Shown here one piece after another: positions 1-13,635 of a stretch of 64,000 nucleotides of DNA. Each line of letters starts with the position of its first letter. The stretch's first letter is position 1. Origin of the DNA: Henricia sp. BOLD:AAB3569 (lineage: Eukaryota; Echinodermata; Asteroidea; Spinulosida; Echinasteridae); the NCBI GenBank assembly GCA_037783545.1, contig JBBELK010001607.1:1-64000 (forward strand). Direction: 5' to 3'. A model generated the notes under the pieces. The model saw nothing but the letters and a program-made list of their open reading frames with translations. It was not told where the DNA came from and did not search any database. Position numbers and translations under genes: made by a program.

Positions 1-1796
1 CATGTATAACATTTCGCTCGTACAGGAGCCAATTTCATAGCGCTGCTTAAAGGCATAGGCTCGTCAATTTGCAAAGTGGGCAACACAGCTTTGCCCACCG
101 AGCACCCGTAGCGTTAAGCCAAAATAGCGGCGTCCACATCGGCACATCATGTATTGGGAGTGCGCACTCTAGTTTACTATATATAACTCTATGGTCTACA
201 CTAAAACCAGTGAACCTTTTCCCTGCGCTTTAGCAATGGACGTTTCAGATTACCAGCGAATGTTTAGACCAATTTACCATGGCAACACTTTGGTAGTCTA
301 TATTGGCCCCAGATCACAAGCATCGTTATGGTTCCTATGCATGCATCCAAATCGGAATAATAAAACAATAAATATATAAATGAATAAAATAAAAAACTTA
401 AGATTTGCTATAAACCAATTTTTTTCTTCAGAACTTCGTTTCGTGTAATGCCGGAGTGTCTCAGGCCCCATCCATTACAACTATGCTCTTTCCTTGAACA
501 AGTATTTGCCGAGACGCGTTGCCGAGACGCGTCTCCGCTCCTTTCGATTCAATTAGGCCTGCTAAAACCCATTCTCCGTCCATCCCCCTACCCCGGCCAT
601 TCTAAGTAGTCCTTCAGTGGCCAAGTTCGCCACGTTCGTTTACATTGCTACCGTACTGGAAACACGTTTCGCACGTGTCTGGTCAAAATCCTTTCTACTT
701 CATGACGGAAATTGTTTTAATGGACGGTGACGAGTGTCAACATTCAGAAAAGGGGAACTGAGAAAGTATTTTAAAGTCTTCTTTTAGCCTACTAGTGAAA
801 ACATTAAAGGTTTCATTTGCAATTATATACCAAATTCAGAATTCAAAATTGGTTATGAAAATGCACATAAAACACTGACTGGTATCCAAAGGACGAATTT
901 GCGGTTACCCAACATTTTACTTTATAAGTTGACGAGAAAAACACGACTAAAAGTGAAGAGTTCCTTCGCAAAAACAGATAGGCCTATATTGATCTCGTGC
1001 CAATGACGTCATTTTGGGAGTCAAATAATGCCGCGTCGTTGTGGAAGCAATGTGCGTGCGCGTTGTGCGTGTCCATAGCGTGCGTAACGCGCAATGCTAA
1101 GGCTCCCATTGGTGAATTATACCGCGTTACGCCCACCAGAGACACGTGTTCAAAGGGGGTCAATAAGTGCTTTTCAAAATATCTCATGTACCTCTAGATT
1201 TTCTGTTGTGCCTTTCAGAAAATACCCAGCAAGTGCTGATAGCAATGGTAACAAACACCACGTGATTTTTTTATAATGGTGCCTTTTGTAAAATGTTACC
1301 TTTGTGGGAGAAATTGCCAACTGAAGGTGCTTTAGAAAAATGTTCTGCAAACATTTTAAAAACCATTCATTCAACAAAAAATAGAGTATTGTGTCCTACA
1401 AGTGCAAAAGAAATTAAAATGTCACCACTTTAGATCATTGTATAATTTGCAATGACCAAAACAATTCACTTTTGTGAGTTGACGAAGAAAAAACGCGGTC
1501 AAAATTTTGATAGCTATATGGTAAAAAAAAACCACCACAATACTCTCTGTATAGGAAATTAAACAACCTTACTTAACATGAAATTGGTTGGAAAAATGCT
1601 TGAAATTTCTGCCATTATTGAATTCAAGTCCATTTCTAGATCTGTATCACTAATTCCATGATGAATCATCGCATGCGGTTATATGGTTAGCATGGCCATT
1701 TTAGCGTTCATATATAGATTTTGCTCAACTTGGACAATTTCCAAGGACTGAAATATTTTACCGAGGGAAACTCGAATTAAAACCTCCATCGTGTAT

Positions 1797-2155
1797 TTAA
1801 GGAGCATGACCAGACAACTTTTTGTGACCCTCAGCACTTACCTCATGGGTGATAAAATTTTGATACAATATTTTAATATGTCATAATTTTCTCGTTACCA
1901 TTCTGAAATTTCGCGCTCCCAATCCGTATATTTTCGAGGATATCTTTAAAAACCACTGATGTTTTGTAAACTAATTTATCCGTTCTAAAAACAAATGCAG
2001 TGATTACACCAACCTTTTTGCTTCCACACCAAATTGGAGATTGCAAATTGGCCCTGTTTTCTTTTCATGGATAGTATTTTGGGGAGGTATTTTATATGAA
2101 TGTTGGGTTAGAACGAAATCCATTTTCTGGAAAAAATCTGAACTCCTTTAAAAGC
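1797..2155 (+). repeat. R2 element
   Basis: TAAGGAGCATGACCAGACAA start, TTTGATACAATATTTTAATA, CTTCCACACCAAATTGGAGA, AAAAATCTGAACTCCTTTAA end. Inverted ends around AAAGGAGCGTG. Confidence 0.75.
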
Positions 2156-3189
2156 AGGTACATATGTAATATGAATAATAGTGCCAACCATCTAAATAGA
2201 CATTCGAATGGGCATCGTGTCCTCTTCAATTGATTATTACCTGTCCTTCGCTGGAAATAGCATGTACAATGCATGATTCTGGCCTGGATAGCAACCCTAA
2301 GTAATGGCCATAAACTCAAATTATTCCCGACCGCTGAAATACGAGTACAAGATTCGAGATGTAATATTGCTTGTCGAATTCTCGAACACCGTACCGCGGT
2401 AATAATGCTTCATATAGGCCTAGGTCTGCGTTCGCACTCCCCTTGCGTCCAGATTATAGGCTTCTTTTGTGTGGCAAGGATGCGAGTTTCTAAAGGCAGA
2501 ATCCTTCGGCAAATATTGCTTCCTCCACCGCGCCTCTCCCGGAGGGTTTAGTGGGTAGAAATTATCACTCGGCCCCGGGTGAAAACACCCTTGCAACAAG
2601 ATCCGTTGTCCTTGCAACGGGCGTTTTTTTCCTCTTTCTCAGTAATTCTTGTACTCGTTCGGCCACAGATTATTTGTCGTGTATACGTCAATTATTAAAG
2701 AAAATTTTCAAAGAAAAAAATCTCCACGTTAGATTTTGTTTGGCGGGTCCCTGAAGTGTACGATTTTAATTTGGTTTCGATGGCCGGAATTCTGAAATAA
2801 CGACTACCTTGCTTTTTAACAAAAACATGAAAACACGCCAACTTTATTAGATTATATGTTTTGTGGTTACCGACGTTTTCTCAACCTGGCAAATATAATG
2901 TTTTTATTAGCTTTGGCATATGAATGAATTTTTGCGACGAAAATGACGTTATTTCGGAGTAATTCACAACGGCATTCCGTTCCGAAATAAGAATTTTAGA
3001 CTTAGGTTGTACATACTATATCATACATTGACAAGGACATTTAAACGATTATTGGAGAAACTTTTTTTTACGAATTCCAGGAATACTTATGTAACAAAAT
3101 TACATAACTAATAATGTTGATAAACTTGTACAAATTTCAGCCACATAGATGCAATACTACTTCAGAAAACCGTTTCTAAAACGATTTTA

Positions 3190-3356
3190 AAAGGTGGAAC
3201 ATGACAGGTATCTCGAAAAATTACAAATGTTCACATATTCACACATTATTTAAACATGATGACGGTAGAAAAATTCCCCTGAAATGGTTTTGTCTGAATT
3301 AAGTACTATATTCTTAGAGAAATAAGTAAAATAATAAATGTTTGTCTCGTGAGACG
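3190..3356 (+). repeat. R3 element
   Basis: AAAGGTGGAACATGACAGGT start, CCCCTGAAATGGTTTTGTCT, TTTGTCTCGTGAGACGAAAA. The palindrome TCTCGTGAGA and the CACTTCGCCC array follow. Other copies: 27535-27720 (minus) and 38607-38960 (plus). Confidence 0.75.
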
Positions 3357-3490
3357 AAAATTCACTTCGCCCCAAACGCCACTTGGACCAAAAGCCACTT
3401 CGCCCAAAAGCCACTTCGCCCAAACGCCACTTCGCCCAAACGCCACTTCGCCCAAATGCCACTTCGCCCAAATGCCACTTCGCGCACAGG
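3357..3490 (+). repeat. GCCACTTCGCCCAAA tandem array in an R3 element
   Basis: About eight units of 15-17 bases around CACTTCGCCCAAA. They start right after the R3 sequence GTCTCGTGAGACGAAAATTC. A degenerate version follows the R3 copy at 38.8 kb. It creates long spurious ORFs on both strands. Confidence 0.9.
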
Positions 3491-3619
3491 CCGTGGTTCA
3501 GGGCTTTTTTTGACTGTTTTCTCAAAAGTTAGACGGAGTACGGAGCTGGTTTTTGCTCAGGTTGGTTTTAATCATGCATATCTTTAATCGCACAGGGGGA
3601 TAAAACTATTTGTAACGGT

Positions 3620-3812
3620 TTACCAATCATGTGTTCTACCTTAATTAAAGCCCCTTAAGTTTACAAGATCTCCCACAAAGGTACATTAAATACGCAGGAA
3701 AATTCATGTGGTGTTTTTTACCATTGCTATCAACACTTTTAGTCGTTTTTTTCTAGTCAACTCATGAAGTAAAACATTTTGCCACTGCAAATGATGTATT
3801 GGGGCTTTAAGA
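3620..3812 (-). repeat. R1 fragment, reverse
   Basis: TTACCAATCATGTGTTCTAC, TGTTTTTTACCATTGCTATC, AAATGATGTATTGGGGCTTT. The 5' half is missing relative to the full copies. Confidence 0.72.
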
Positions 3813-6135
3813 ATGTTTACACACGTGATATCATCAAAGGCTGCCTCCACGTTGCTCAACGTGCAATTTTTAAATTTGTGTTTGCATTCCTTCATATAAG
3901 TAAACCATAAACCAACATGATTTTCCCCGTGACTCATTAAATTTACTGTCGTGTTGTATTTTTCCTAAACTGCCGATGCAAAACGCTACTCCTTTGCGGC
4001 ATTCACTAAATCACGTTCGCGGTTAAAAGCGGCCATTAAACAATTTGGAAAGCATTCGAAACAAAATGTTTGTGTTATATCGTGTGTACTCTTTATTTGT
4101 AACAAGAAGTGCAGGGTGGACTAAAAACAAGTCTACTACCACAGGTCGATAAAGGAGCGTGTTCAGATTTTTGCAGAAATTTGAGAATGGTAAGTTAGAA
4201 AAATAAGACACATTATATGGTATCAAAATCTCAACACCCATGGGGAAAAATGGCGGGCTCAAAAATCTGGTCACATAAACAGCCTTTAATATTTTTTCGC
4301 CATCTTGAGAAAAAAAAGTGGGTTATGCACATACATTCACATAATGGTGGCTATTTGAAGTGTTTTCTGAACTTTAAAGAGGATAATTGTATTTGTCACA
4401 AGCAAAGTCACCGCGCAAATAGATTTTTATCTGGCATCGTCCAGGAGTCAAAGTTTGCCAGACGATCGAGTTACTCGCATCTCGAAGTCCGCAATCGGGG
4501 AAATTACCGTGAGCATGCACTCGATCTCTGCGCCGCGACAGCCCCACGTCTTGAGTCAACATCCTTGGTGGTTGCAAACAACTCCGCGAAGTTGTCATTT
4601 TTGTAACATTTTAAGTTTTGTGTTGGTCTAAAATTTAAAGAAGCACATTTTGGACACTCCCTCCCGCTCCCCCATGCACCTTACCCCCTTCCCACATACC
4701 TCATGGGTATTGAGATTTTGATACCATATTATTTGTCATATTTTTGTCATCACCATTCTGAAATTGAATCGCGCTCTCGATCCGTAGGCCCTACATTTTC
4801 AAAGATATTGTCACAAAACCACAGATGTTTTGTAAAATAATTTATCCGGTTCTATAAAGCAGTGCAGTGATTACATCAACCTTTTTGCTTCCACATCAAA
4901 ATTGGAGATTGCAAATTTTCTGTTTACTCCCCATGGATAGTATTTGAATTCCTCACGTGCATGCAGTACTTAAAAACATAGCTTGTACACCTTGCAATGG
5001 TTCGGGTAGTCCTGTTTACCATTTTGGGTGATGATGGCAGTGGTGTAGCCTACACGTGTATACTTCTGACTTCAACTGTATTTGGCTGATATGTCTAGTT
5101 TTGCCAACGTAGCTTTCAATTAACCAGTGGAAATCACGCTGTTTTTAACATGTTACCAATCATGTTATATACGCAGTTGTATTTTTTCTTACGAAGATGC
5201 TTGTCACAAAACGTGGTAACAAAAATCATACCCAAATAAAACTGTGCCCTCTCCGTTTGTTCCGCCATATTTCTATACAAGGTTTAACGCATTGTGTCGA
5301 GATAACCACAGTCTAAGTACGCCTACACCACGCGTCACGGACAAAGAAAACGTTCTATCTTCATTTTGTACGTGACACATGAAATAACCGAGCGGACAAA
5401 TTCCAACTATAATTTATTAAGAAATGTAGATTGACTCTTTCTTTTTGCCGCGAAATGAAATCCCGGCGCATTGAATTCTCATCTGAGTCTGCATATATGC
5501 ATTTCATTCCGCAATTCATTTCCAGCCGTTCTGACGCGCCCCACATAGCTTGCACAGCCCCCGTTAATTTCCGCTGCGGTACTCGCTATTCATCGCGCAT
5601 CTGGTGGTTTAGGTAAATTTTTAAAGATACATTACATGATGGTTGGGGGGAAAATTAAAAACAGGAACAACAGTATTACATAACTAAAGAATAATGTTGA
5701 TAAACTGTCTTGTAGACATTTTAGCCACATGGATTTAGTAATAGGCTACTTTAGAAAAACCTTACAAATCTATATCATGCATGTTTTGTGTTAATTGAAT
5801 GAATGGTTTTGCAATCTCCAATTTGGATACATACCGGTAGGCATTTAACACATTTCGAAGTGCAATATTTCGCATTAGACACGAGTCTTAATCCTCGTAA
5901 GTGATCCCTTGTGAGGGAGGCTAAGTGATATGCCAGAACAGAAAATAGACAGCCGAAGTGTGACGTGTTGCCACGGTGATTGGCTCTAAACATCATGGCC
6001 GTCGGAAAAAGTACCATTGCACAGGGACACGGTTCAGTGATTTATGTAGAGCCATTGCCTAGGCAACTAACAAAAGATGACGTATTCACTTCGGCAGTCT
6101 ATACTTTACATATTATATGTTTCAAGACATAGGCC

Positions 6136-6317
6136 TATGCAGCACGATATGTGGCAGAGGGTATCCCCCTACCATTGTTCCCCCATTGTGTCTCAAATTT
6201 CCAAGGAATTCCTTTTAGTTTTTAGAGGGGGTTGGTGCGTTAGCAAAAGGGAAGAGTGTGTTGAGGTATATAGGGGCGTTAGGGGGGAGTCCCTTTTTCA
6301 TATATCGTGCTGGGTAT
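6136..6317 (+). mobile_element. MITE-A copy 1
   Basis: Non-coding element of about 182 bases with terminal inverted repeats TATGCAGCACGATATGTGG and, at the right end, its complement ending GTGCTGGGTAT. The interior (TTGTGTCTCAAA, AAGGAATTCC, GGGAAGAGTGTGTTG) is shared by all copies. Confidence 0.85.
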
Positions 6318-9300
6318 GCTTCAAGATCATACTACATTTTACCATGAGAACATTTTTGCAGAAAGGTTCAAGGTACAGTCCGCGTGTGTCAAACAATTTA
6401 ACAATGCACGCGCAATATCACATTGACTTCTGTCTATTTACACGGCAACGCGCGGCACTATGTCACACTAGACTTTTTCCAAGCATTTTTGTCAGGTTAA
6501 GTAAATACTCCGGTAAATATTAAAACAAAATATCAAAACCTACTTAAGGGCCCGGTTACAAATGGGATACTGGAGCGGCGCCTCCTTGAAATAAGACTGT
6601 TTATCATGTCAAGTGATGCGTTATTGAACCATGTCTCGGTTTGTTCTTCCAAACACTTGAACTTAGATCTTGGGATTGGTAACATGAAGAGTGTGTGAGG
6701 TGGAAACGATAGTATTTGTATAGGAGTTGGTGGATTAAATCGCCTTTTTAAAGGGTTACCGGTAGTGTCGGTGGTTTTTCTTTTTGTGCCGGAGTCGGGA
6801 AAATGTGATCTTTTGTGACCGCCATTTTATGAGTATTTCGCGGTGAACGTTTGGTATACATTGAGCGAGTTATCAAACTGCCTTTTGCGTGTACATTTGC
6901 ATAATGGCTGGTGCCCTGATTCTTCACTTTCAAATGGAGGTGCAGTTCAGAAAGTCACATACTATGTTGTTATTGCTACGTGGTGCACGCCATTGCCTAT
7001 AAATCAACAGTCCGGTTGCTTTTGGTCATTCTATTCTACAGTGAACACGGTATCGATTCTGTACTTCACACCTGCCGCGTGCACCACTCAGCAACACAAA
7101 ATTAGTTTGGTGGAGAGGATGTGTATTTATTGGTACTTTGTTAATGTTTCCAAGAACACAATTTGATGTAACCCACTTTAAAACAAAGACATTCTCTGCT
7201 AAGCAAACTTTTATGTTTATCAGTGCCACGAAATTGGCCTCGGAACTAAGCTAAGCAGTCGCCATTTCTGCTACGACCATTGCACGCGCGCGTTCACAAA
7301 ACTCGAAACGCGCGCGTATATACTGGCTACACTGAACTCTATTGGTCAATAGGTGCGTTCAGACGATCGTAGTTAACTTCCAATTCGTTGGTAGTGGGCG
7401 CTCGTGAGTAAGCTCGTAAGTAAGCTCGTAAGTATAGTGACCCTGTGGACGCACTTGTTAATTGTTAAGCTTACCAACGACGATTAACCCACAAGAAATA
7501 TTATGAGTATCGCGCTATACATACAAGCAGCTGTCGTTGGTAAGGGCCGTGTGAACACTGTCGTAAGTAGCAATAGGGAGTTTTCGATTTGCACGACGGA
7601 TGATTCTACGACGGATTAATTGCTATCCCGACTCATCTGCGCACGCGTCGACTTTGCCATGTCGTCGTCGTCTGATTTCTAGGACGGTAGTTGGGGCAAA
7701 TCAACGTTGTGGCGGCGACGGCAACGTTTAGGTAACATTTGACCTTCAACAACACATTTTTGAATCTGCATGACTGATCTCAAGTCGTCGTGAAAATCGA
7801 AATGGATTAAAAGTAGGACAGGACGTTTTGTGCAACGACGTGTTCGCGGTCAGATTTTCCACCGTCGTGTTTCTCTCCGTCGTCCAATCGAAAGCTCACT
7901 AGTGACCTACCCATGACCGACCTCGTCATTTGTTTCCGGGTCCACTGCTTACCGATTGCAGAAGCTAACAAATTTGTTAATGAACTTGTTTATAAACTTG
8001 TTTTCGACATTTTCTGTAGTCAACAACTCGAAGAAATGGCCACGCTATACCTTCGTGGGTCACCCCGTGGGGGCGCTGCAATTTCCGGATATTTACCAAC
8101 GACTGCCGCGGTGACTTCATGGGTAACTGCTTGCGCGCCGTTGGTATAGAGGGATAACATTCTTTCCGTCGTTGTTACATTTACTTTCGAAGGTATAGTG
8201 CCCGTCTCAACATATACTTCATGAGGTATTCGCCTGCTTGCACACTACCTGCACGCGCGCGTCAACAATACAATGCATATTTTGCGAATCTGTAATCGTG
8301 GCTTCTCCATCCCAAATTGGTACCTCTGTAACAAATCTAGCCGTTAAAGATCCGCCACGTGCACCTAAACAAACTCCCCGTCACAAATGCCTATAGATGT
8401 CTAGGAGACATTTTGTGCAAAGATTTGTACCGGGTTTCCGAAATTTAGATCGCATAACCGAATTCGATTTATCAACATGACAGAATCGGTAATGTAGATT
8501 TTCGGACTCGGCTGCTTGTTTTTCGTTGGATGATTTTGGGTGTAGATTTTAAAATCCGCATTTATATGAAAAAAACGATACTTGTAGATGTATAATAATG
8601 ATCGGAGTGTATAGTTAGGTTTAAGGTTTTATGAAACTAGAAGCGATTTATTCGTTTTGTTGGAAATATGTCCACGACTTGAATACTATAGAGCAATATT
8701 ACTCAACTAGCGCGGTATTGTGCCTTTGGGGCATTTTACGAAAATTTACGGAAAACCTCACATAGGCGCAGGCTTGCGAAAACACACGGAAATGCACAGG
8801 CAAAAAAACGATTCAAATATCCGTTTCCCCATTTTGGGTCAAAATTCACAAAACTCGTGTCGTGTTCACAAAGTGGGTGCATGATCATTTAAAAAGGCGT
8901 GTTTCGCATAACCATGTGACATATTCACAAAAGTGGTCGAAAGCTCACAAACTTCATGACCTACTCACAAAAGTGGTAAATTTACAAAAATTGCAGAGGC
9001 ACGGCCGTGACATTGTGAACTTATACTTGTTTTCGTGCTCAGTCAACTTTGAAAATCAGTGAATTAGTGTCGGTATTTGGGCAGACGCCAAGCGGTTGCC
9101 GAACCAAAATGCTTAGATAAACATTATTACAACGTGATACCGAATAGAATGACTATAGTTATTTTAGTATTTTCCATCCATGTTCACGCCAAAATGAACA
9201 AGTTTAGTATCCATGTTATGACAGTATTATGTGAATTTTTTTTCACTCTGTGCTTTTTTTCCCCACGCCTGCGTTACTATACATGTTCGAAGGAAAAGCA

Positions 9301-9359
9301 ATATTTAATGTTTGTAATTGAAGAAACATATAAACATAAGGCCGATTCGTTTGCAATGA

Positions 9360-9800
9360 AACGCAATATGACTTAATGAGTTGACAGGAAATACCTTACT
9401 CAAAGTGTTGATAGCAATGGTAACAAACACCACATGAATTTATTTCTGTGCAAGATGGTATATACTTGCCACCGAAAATTGTATTGACAAGAAAAACTGG
9501 AGTAAAAGTGTTGATGGCAATGGTTACAAACACCCCATGATTTTCCCCTTTGTGAGTTGTATCTTTGTCGGATAAATTACCAACTGAATGTGCCTTTTTA
9601 ACAAATAAAATTTGCAGACAATTTTGTTTTACCATTCATTCAACTCAAAAACCAAGCATGGATTTCTGAAATATCACTCCATCTGCATATAAGCCTATGT
9701 AGCTAAAATACAAGGCAGTTTATCACATTATTTTTTAGTAATATAATGCTGTTGTTTTAAAAGTTTTCCGATATTGTAATCTGCTTTCATTTAAGATAAA
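9360..9800 (+). repeat. R1 element with an internal duplication
   Basis: The segment GTGTTGATAGCAATGGTAAC appears twice (9408 and 9507), so about 100 bases are duplicated inside. The 3' end CGATATTGTAATCTGC stops just short of the minus-strand splice donor at 9821. Confidence 0.78.
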
Positions 9801-9821
9801 CGAGTGGATCTTAAATCTTAC

Positions 9822-10001
9822 CTGACTGTATCCGGGATTTTCTTCAGCGTCCATTGGCATCGGGGGACCCTCGTCTGTTTCCCGGGCAGTTGGACCATAA
9901 CCATCACGCCAGGCCAAAACTAAACCCGTAGAATGAACACAAATTAATACTGCTACTAGTCCGCACGTGTTCAATACGAGACTTGCAGGTCCACGAACCA
10001 T
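9822..10001 (-). CDS. First coding exon of an unidentified secreted or membrane protein
   Basis: The minus-strand ATG at 10001 opens 60 codons to a consensus donor (CAG then GTAAGA, boundary 9822/9821), phase 0. The protein starts MVRGPASLVLNTCGLVAVLI; a hydrophobic core at residues 8-30 followed by AWRDGYGPTARETDEGPP is a typical signal peptide and polar start of a mature chain. A TATA box lies 140 bases upstream. Downstream exons should lie to the left, but none was recognised before position 1. A full-length R1 repeat ends about 25 bases beyond the donor. The family is not recognised. Confidence 0.6.
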
Positions 10002-10140
10002 AATGCCTAAAAGATGTGTAGTCTCAAACTTTAGCCAGGTATCGGTGTAAAATTGCCACAACAAATTTGGAAGACAAGAACTAAAACTAAGCGAGTTTTG
10101 CAGCGTAGAGTTAAAAGTGCTACTCCCATACTCGGTTCGC

Positions 10141-10149
10141 TTATATAGG
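10141..10149 (-). promoter_or_regulatory. TATA box for the minus-strand secreted-protein exon
   Basis: Read on the minus strand this is CCTATATAAG, a strong TATA box. A start about 30 bases downstream (near 10115) would leave a 5' UTR of about 115 bases before the ATG at 10001. Confidence 0.55.
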
Positions 10150-10594
10150 TCCACGCCGACGCATTGTCATCCGACACGTGCGTACGAAGTGTTTGCCGAA
10201 CGGTTTTGCCGAATTTTCGCCATCGGGAAAAAAAAGTATGCGCGATTTCAGCACAGTGGGCGTGTAACCTTCGGACAATGGTAGGTGATTTTTTGTTGCC
10301 TAGCAACGGTATCCGTGACAGAGATGCTGCTTATGGAAGCCTTGGAAATTTGTAGGAGGACTCGTTTCGTGCGAAGTAGCGGTGATGTTGAATGCTATTG
10401 GCATATGCGACAGCAGGCTATCGTGAATGATACGTGCCTATACTGCCGTGTAATACAGTCACGGCGATTTTATGCTTGAGTAACAGTCCACTATCCATTA
10501 AGGACGCAATCTGATTGGCCGAGATTGGCGAACAGTGCACGCATCGCACGTGGGCAGCGAATATTTATCCGCTCGTAACTGTTGGAAACGCAGT

Positions 10595-10880
10595 TCAAGA
10601 GAGCGTTACCAGATCACATTTTTAAGCCCCCATTTTTCCAATATGTTGATACTATTTCATGTGTCATATTTTTCTCATTACTATTATGAAATGTTGCGTT
10701 CTCAATCCGTATATTTCCGGGGATATAGTCAAAAAATATCCAATGTTTTGTAAGTAAATTTATATGGTTTTTGCTTCCACATCCAGATTGGAAATTTCAT
10801 GTTTTCTTCCCATAGATAGTGTTCTTCCCATAGATATGTGTTTTGGGGAAGTATTTTACATGATTGTTATCCCCCCTCCC
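10595..10880 (+). repeat. R2 element
   Basis: GAGAGCGTTACCAGATCACA start, CATGTGTCATATTTTTCTCA, TGCTTCCACATCCAGATTGG; truncated at the right end. Confidence 0.72.
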
Positions 10881-11582
10881 CCCACCACGCCCCTCCCCTC
10901 CAACAAATGTTACGTTTTCAACGTGATTAAACTTGTGTAGGATGAGCCGATGAACAGAAGCTCAGGGAGACACTTCAGGGTGGCGCATTCTGCCTCAGCG
11001 GTTCTTACACATTACTAACCGATAAAACATGTTACGTCTCTTGACCTCCTCGATCCTACGGTATAATTTGCGTTCCTTTTTGTTTAATCTGATTTTTTTT
11101 CATGATTTTCTGTTTTATCTGAAATGTGGTTTCTCCCTTCGTTCATTCATTGACATGCATTCAAAGCACGTACAAGACACAAGGATTAATTTTTTCCCGG
11201 TTTCCCCCCAAAATTGATGAAAATTTGACATTCTGATATTTTCCGGACAACAGTAATCCCGACCCGCCATCTTCACTCGACACCCGGCCCTTAAGACATT
11301 TCCCGGGCTTTAAGAGATTCCCCGGGTCTACCCCGGGAGAATTGAAGTGCTTTATTACGCTCCTTGGTGAAAATGTACTTTATGCATACGGTGCGAGAGA
11401 TCGATTTTGTGGTATGCTCGTATTTTTTTTTTTTTATGGAAAAAAAAAGAAACAAAATCTTAGTTGTCATTTTTACGAAAACGGCAGGTGTTGCGATTGT
11501 TTATTAATATAAACGGCGAATTTGAGCTCTTTAAAACAAAATTAATTAAAGGACTGGTAATTTTTCCTACAATATCGTCAAA

Positions 11583-11906
11583 ATTATTATTATTTCTGGT
11601 ACTGAAACCAAGGATTCCTTAAAAGCGCCCATTGCACTGTCGCTCGGAAGCGTAATAGCCTGCAGATACACCGGGGAATATCGTTGCTCTTCACGAAAAA
11701 ATCTTTAAAGTTCGTTACCCATACCTAACACACTGGACCAACGGCTTTACATCCCTTCCGAAGAATAGAGCAAGTGTGATTAAGTGTCTTGCTCAAGGGC
11801 ACAGGTACCCAAGCCGGGGAAAGCTTCGAACCCGCAACCCCAAGTTTTCACCCGTGATTGTGAGTCAATGACCCAAACCACTCGGCCACGGTACCTCACA
11901 ATATAG
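11583..11906 (-). mobile_element. S1 SINE, near full length
   Basis: Reads on the minus strand. A tRNA-like head with box A TGGCCGAGTGGTTTGGG and box B GGTTCGAA, a body with GGGATGTAAAGCCGTTGGTCC and CCCCGGTGTATCTG, then a tail ending in (AAT)n. The head looks like a Leu/Ser-type tRNA, but with no clean cloverleaf. Confidence 0.82.
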
Positions 11907-13635
11907 GAAAGTGGCTTTGCACAATTTCTTGAACACCTTTTCATTGTTTTCTTGGGACATAGACGAGGTACCGAGCTGACTTATACACAGGTTGGTTTTT
12001 ATCATACACATCCTCAATAACACACGGAGATATCTGCATTTGTAACAGATTTCCAAATTCAGATGAATTTTGTACAAAGCGATTAATAAATTGGATTGAT
12101 TGTCAAACTTCACGTGAATTCATTTGAAACAAATTGAACATATTTGTACACGACGTTGCTTCGATATTTTATCCAAAAAATCTAGTGAACTGCAATTCGA
12201 AACCATTTCCCCCCAAGTGCCACTTCTCCCCAAACCCTCGCAGAGGCGACAGGTTCGTCAAATCGTCTGCAGGATTAAGATCTATTGTCGAGTTTTCGCG
12301 CTTTCTGACTTTATCAGGTTCAGACCTAGTGACGACTCGTACAAGAGAACAATCTCCATGCGATTCCATTCCAGATTTGTCTTGCATGCTCGATATTGAT
12401 TGAGGAAAAATGCATTTGCATTTATACGATGGGTAAACATAATGTTTTAAAAGCCAATAGATATGGGAAACGCACGCGAGGTTATGCGCAAAAAAGCGAA
12501 ACTGAAACTAGAGCAAGAGTGTCGAGAAGTCAAATAGGGCGGTTCAATTGACCTATATACAATAATATAGGGTGTGCATGAGTATGCAAGAATTGAAACA
12601 ATGCGTCGGCCATCTTTGTTTACTCCATGTATAAGATAATGGGTGAGGCCACAATTCTGTGTGTTACGTGTTAGTGTTATTAACAAATCCCCGACAGATC
12701 TGTTAACTTAACTCTGTGTATCCTGATAATTATTTGAGATAAAACTATAGTCCGTGTAGGTACATGTAATCTTAAACATGCAAGATCAAATTAGATCCAC
12801 TCAGTCAATATTTAATCAACTTTTATTTAATATCGTTTTGGTTGTTTATAATAAATTACGTAATTAATTTGTGGAGCAAATAATACTTGGCATATTTTTG
12901 TGAATTCTTACTGGGTCAAAGACATGCAGTCAATCCTTAATTGTAAAAATTAAGTGAACCCACCACCCTGGGGTCACACCCCCTGCACCCCTCACCTAAC
13001 CGTGACATTAACAACACACACAATCCAGAGATTTTGGGGCGGAATATTCATTTAAATGTTTTGTTTGTGGAGCATCAGAATAATGTCACGCAACAAGACT
13101 CAATGACAGATTACAACTAATCTCACGTCATGACAGCGAGGAAATATGATTAAGTCTGGACGCTAAATTCACCCCGGGGTGAAACTGAATTTTGTTCGAA
13201 AATACCGGCATAAAAGCAGTCCAATACATCCCCCAGCAGTTCGCCCTCATCCCAAATTAATTCATTTTCTTCGTGGAAGATTGGTCCGGAATCAGAAACG
13301 TGCATCCGCAATTTTGGGGAATCTAATTCCCTCGCGAATTATGTTGTTAATCTGTTTTTATCTCGGAGATGAGGCGAATTTCATCGCGTTGAAATATCGT
13401 CCGTAGGTTCAGAAGTACATGGTGCCGGAGCAGAATTTAGTGACCATTGGCTCGAGAGAGTCTGGGTACCACACGTGACAGATATGGCCGTATTTCAATA
13501 ATTTGTGGGTTTGCATTCTCAAACTGTGAAGATAAAAAAAGTAAATTTGCATTTGTGTCGTTATAGGGCATGATTTATTTTGGCCTTTTCTGATACGTCG
13601 AAGATACATGTTATGTGTAAATCTTTGAACATTTC

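Larger units (their letters stand above)
1..9821. other. Gene-poor, repeat-rich interval
   Basis: No coding exon could be supported on either strand. It holds part of a MITE-J copy (about 190-320), R1 pieces (897-960 and 1210-1377, split by about 260 bases), R2 (1797-2155, 4151-4290, 4680-4950), R3 with a tandem array (3190-3520), MITE-A (6136-6317) and an R1 copy (9360-9800). The 7260-8160 stretch is CpG-richer with short tandem units (GTAAGCTCGTAA at about 7410-7435) but has no convincing gene. Confidence 0.6.

Noticed and set aside
3250..3587. Repetitive frames on both strands (ALRPNAT-like and GEVAFGRS-like)
   Set aside because: Produced by the CACTTCGCCC tandem array; not a protein.
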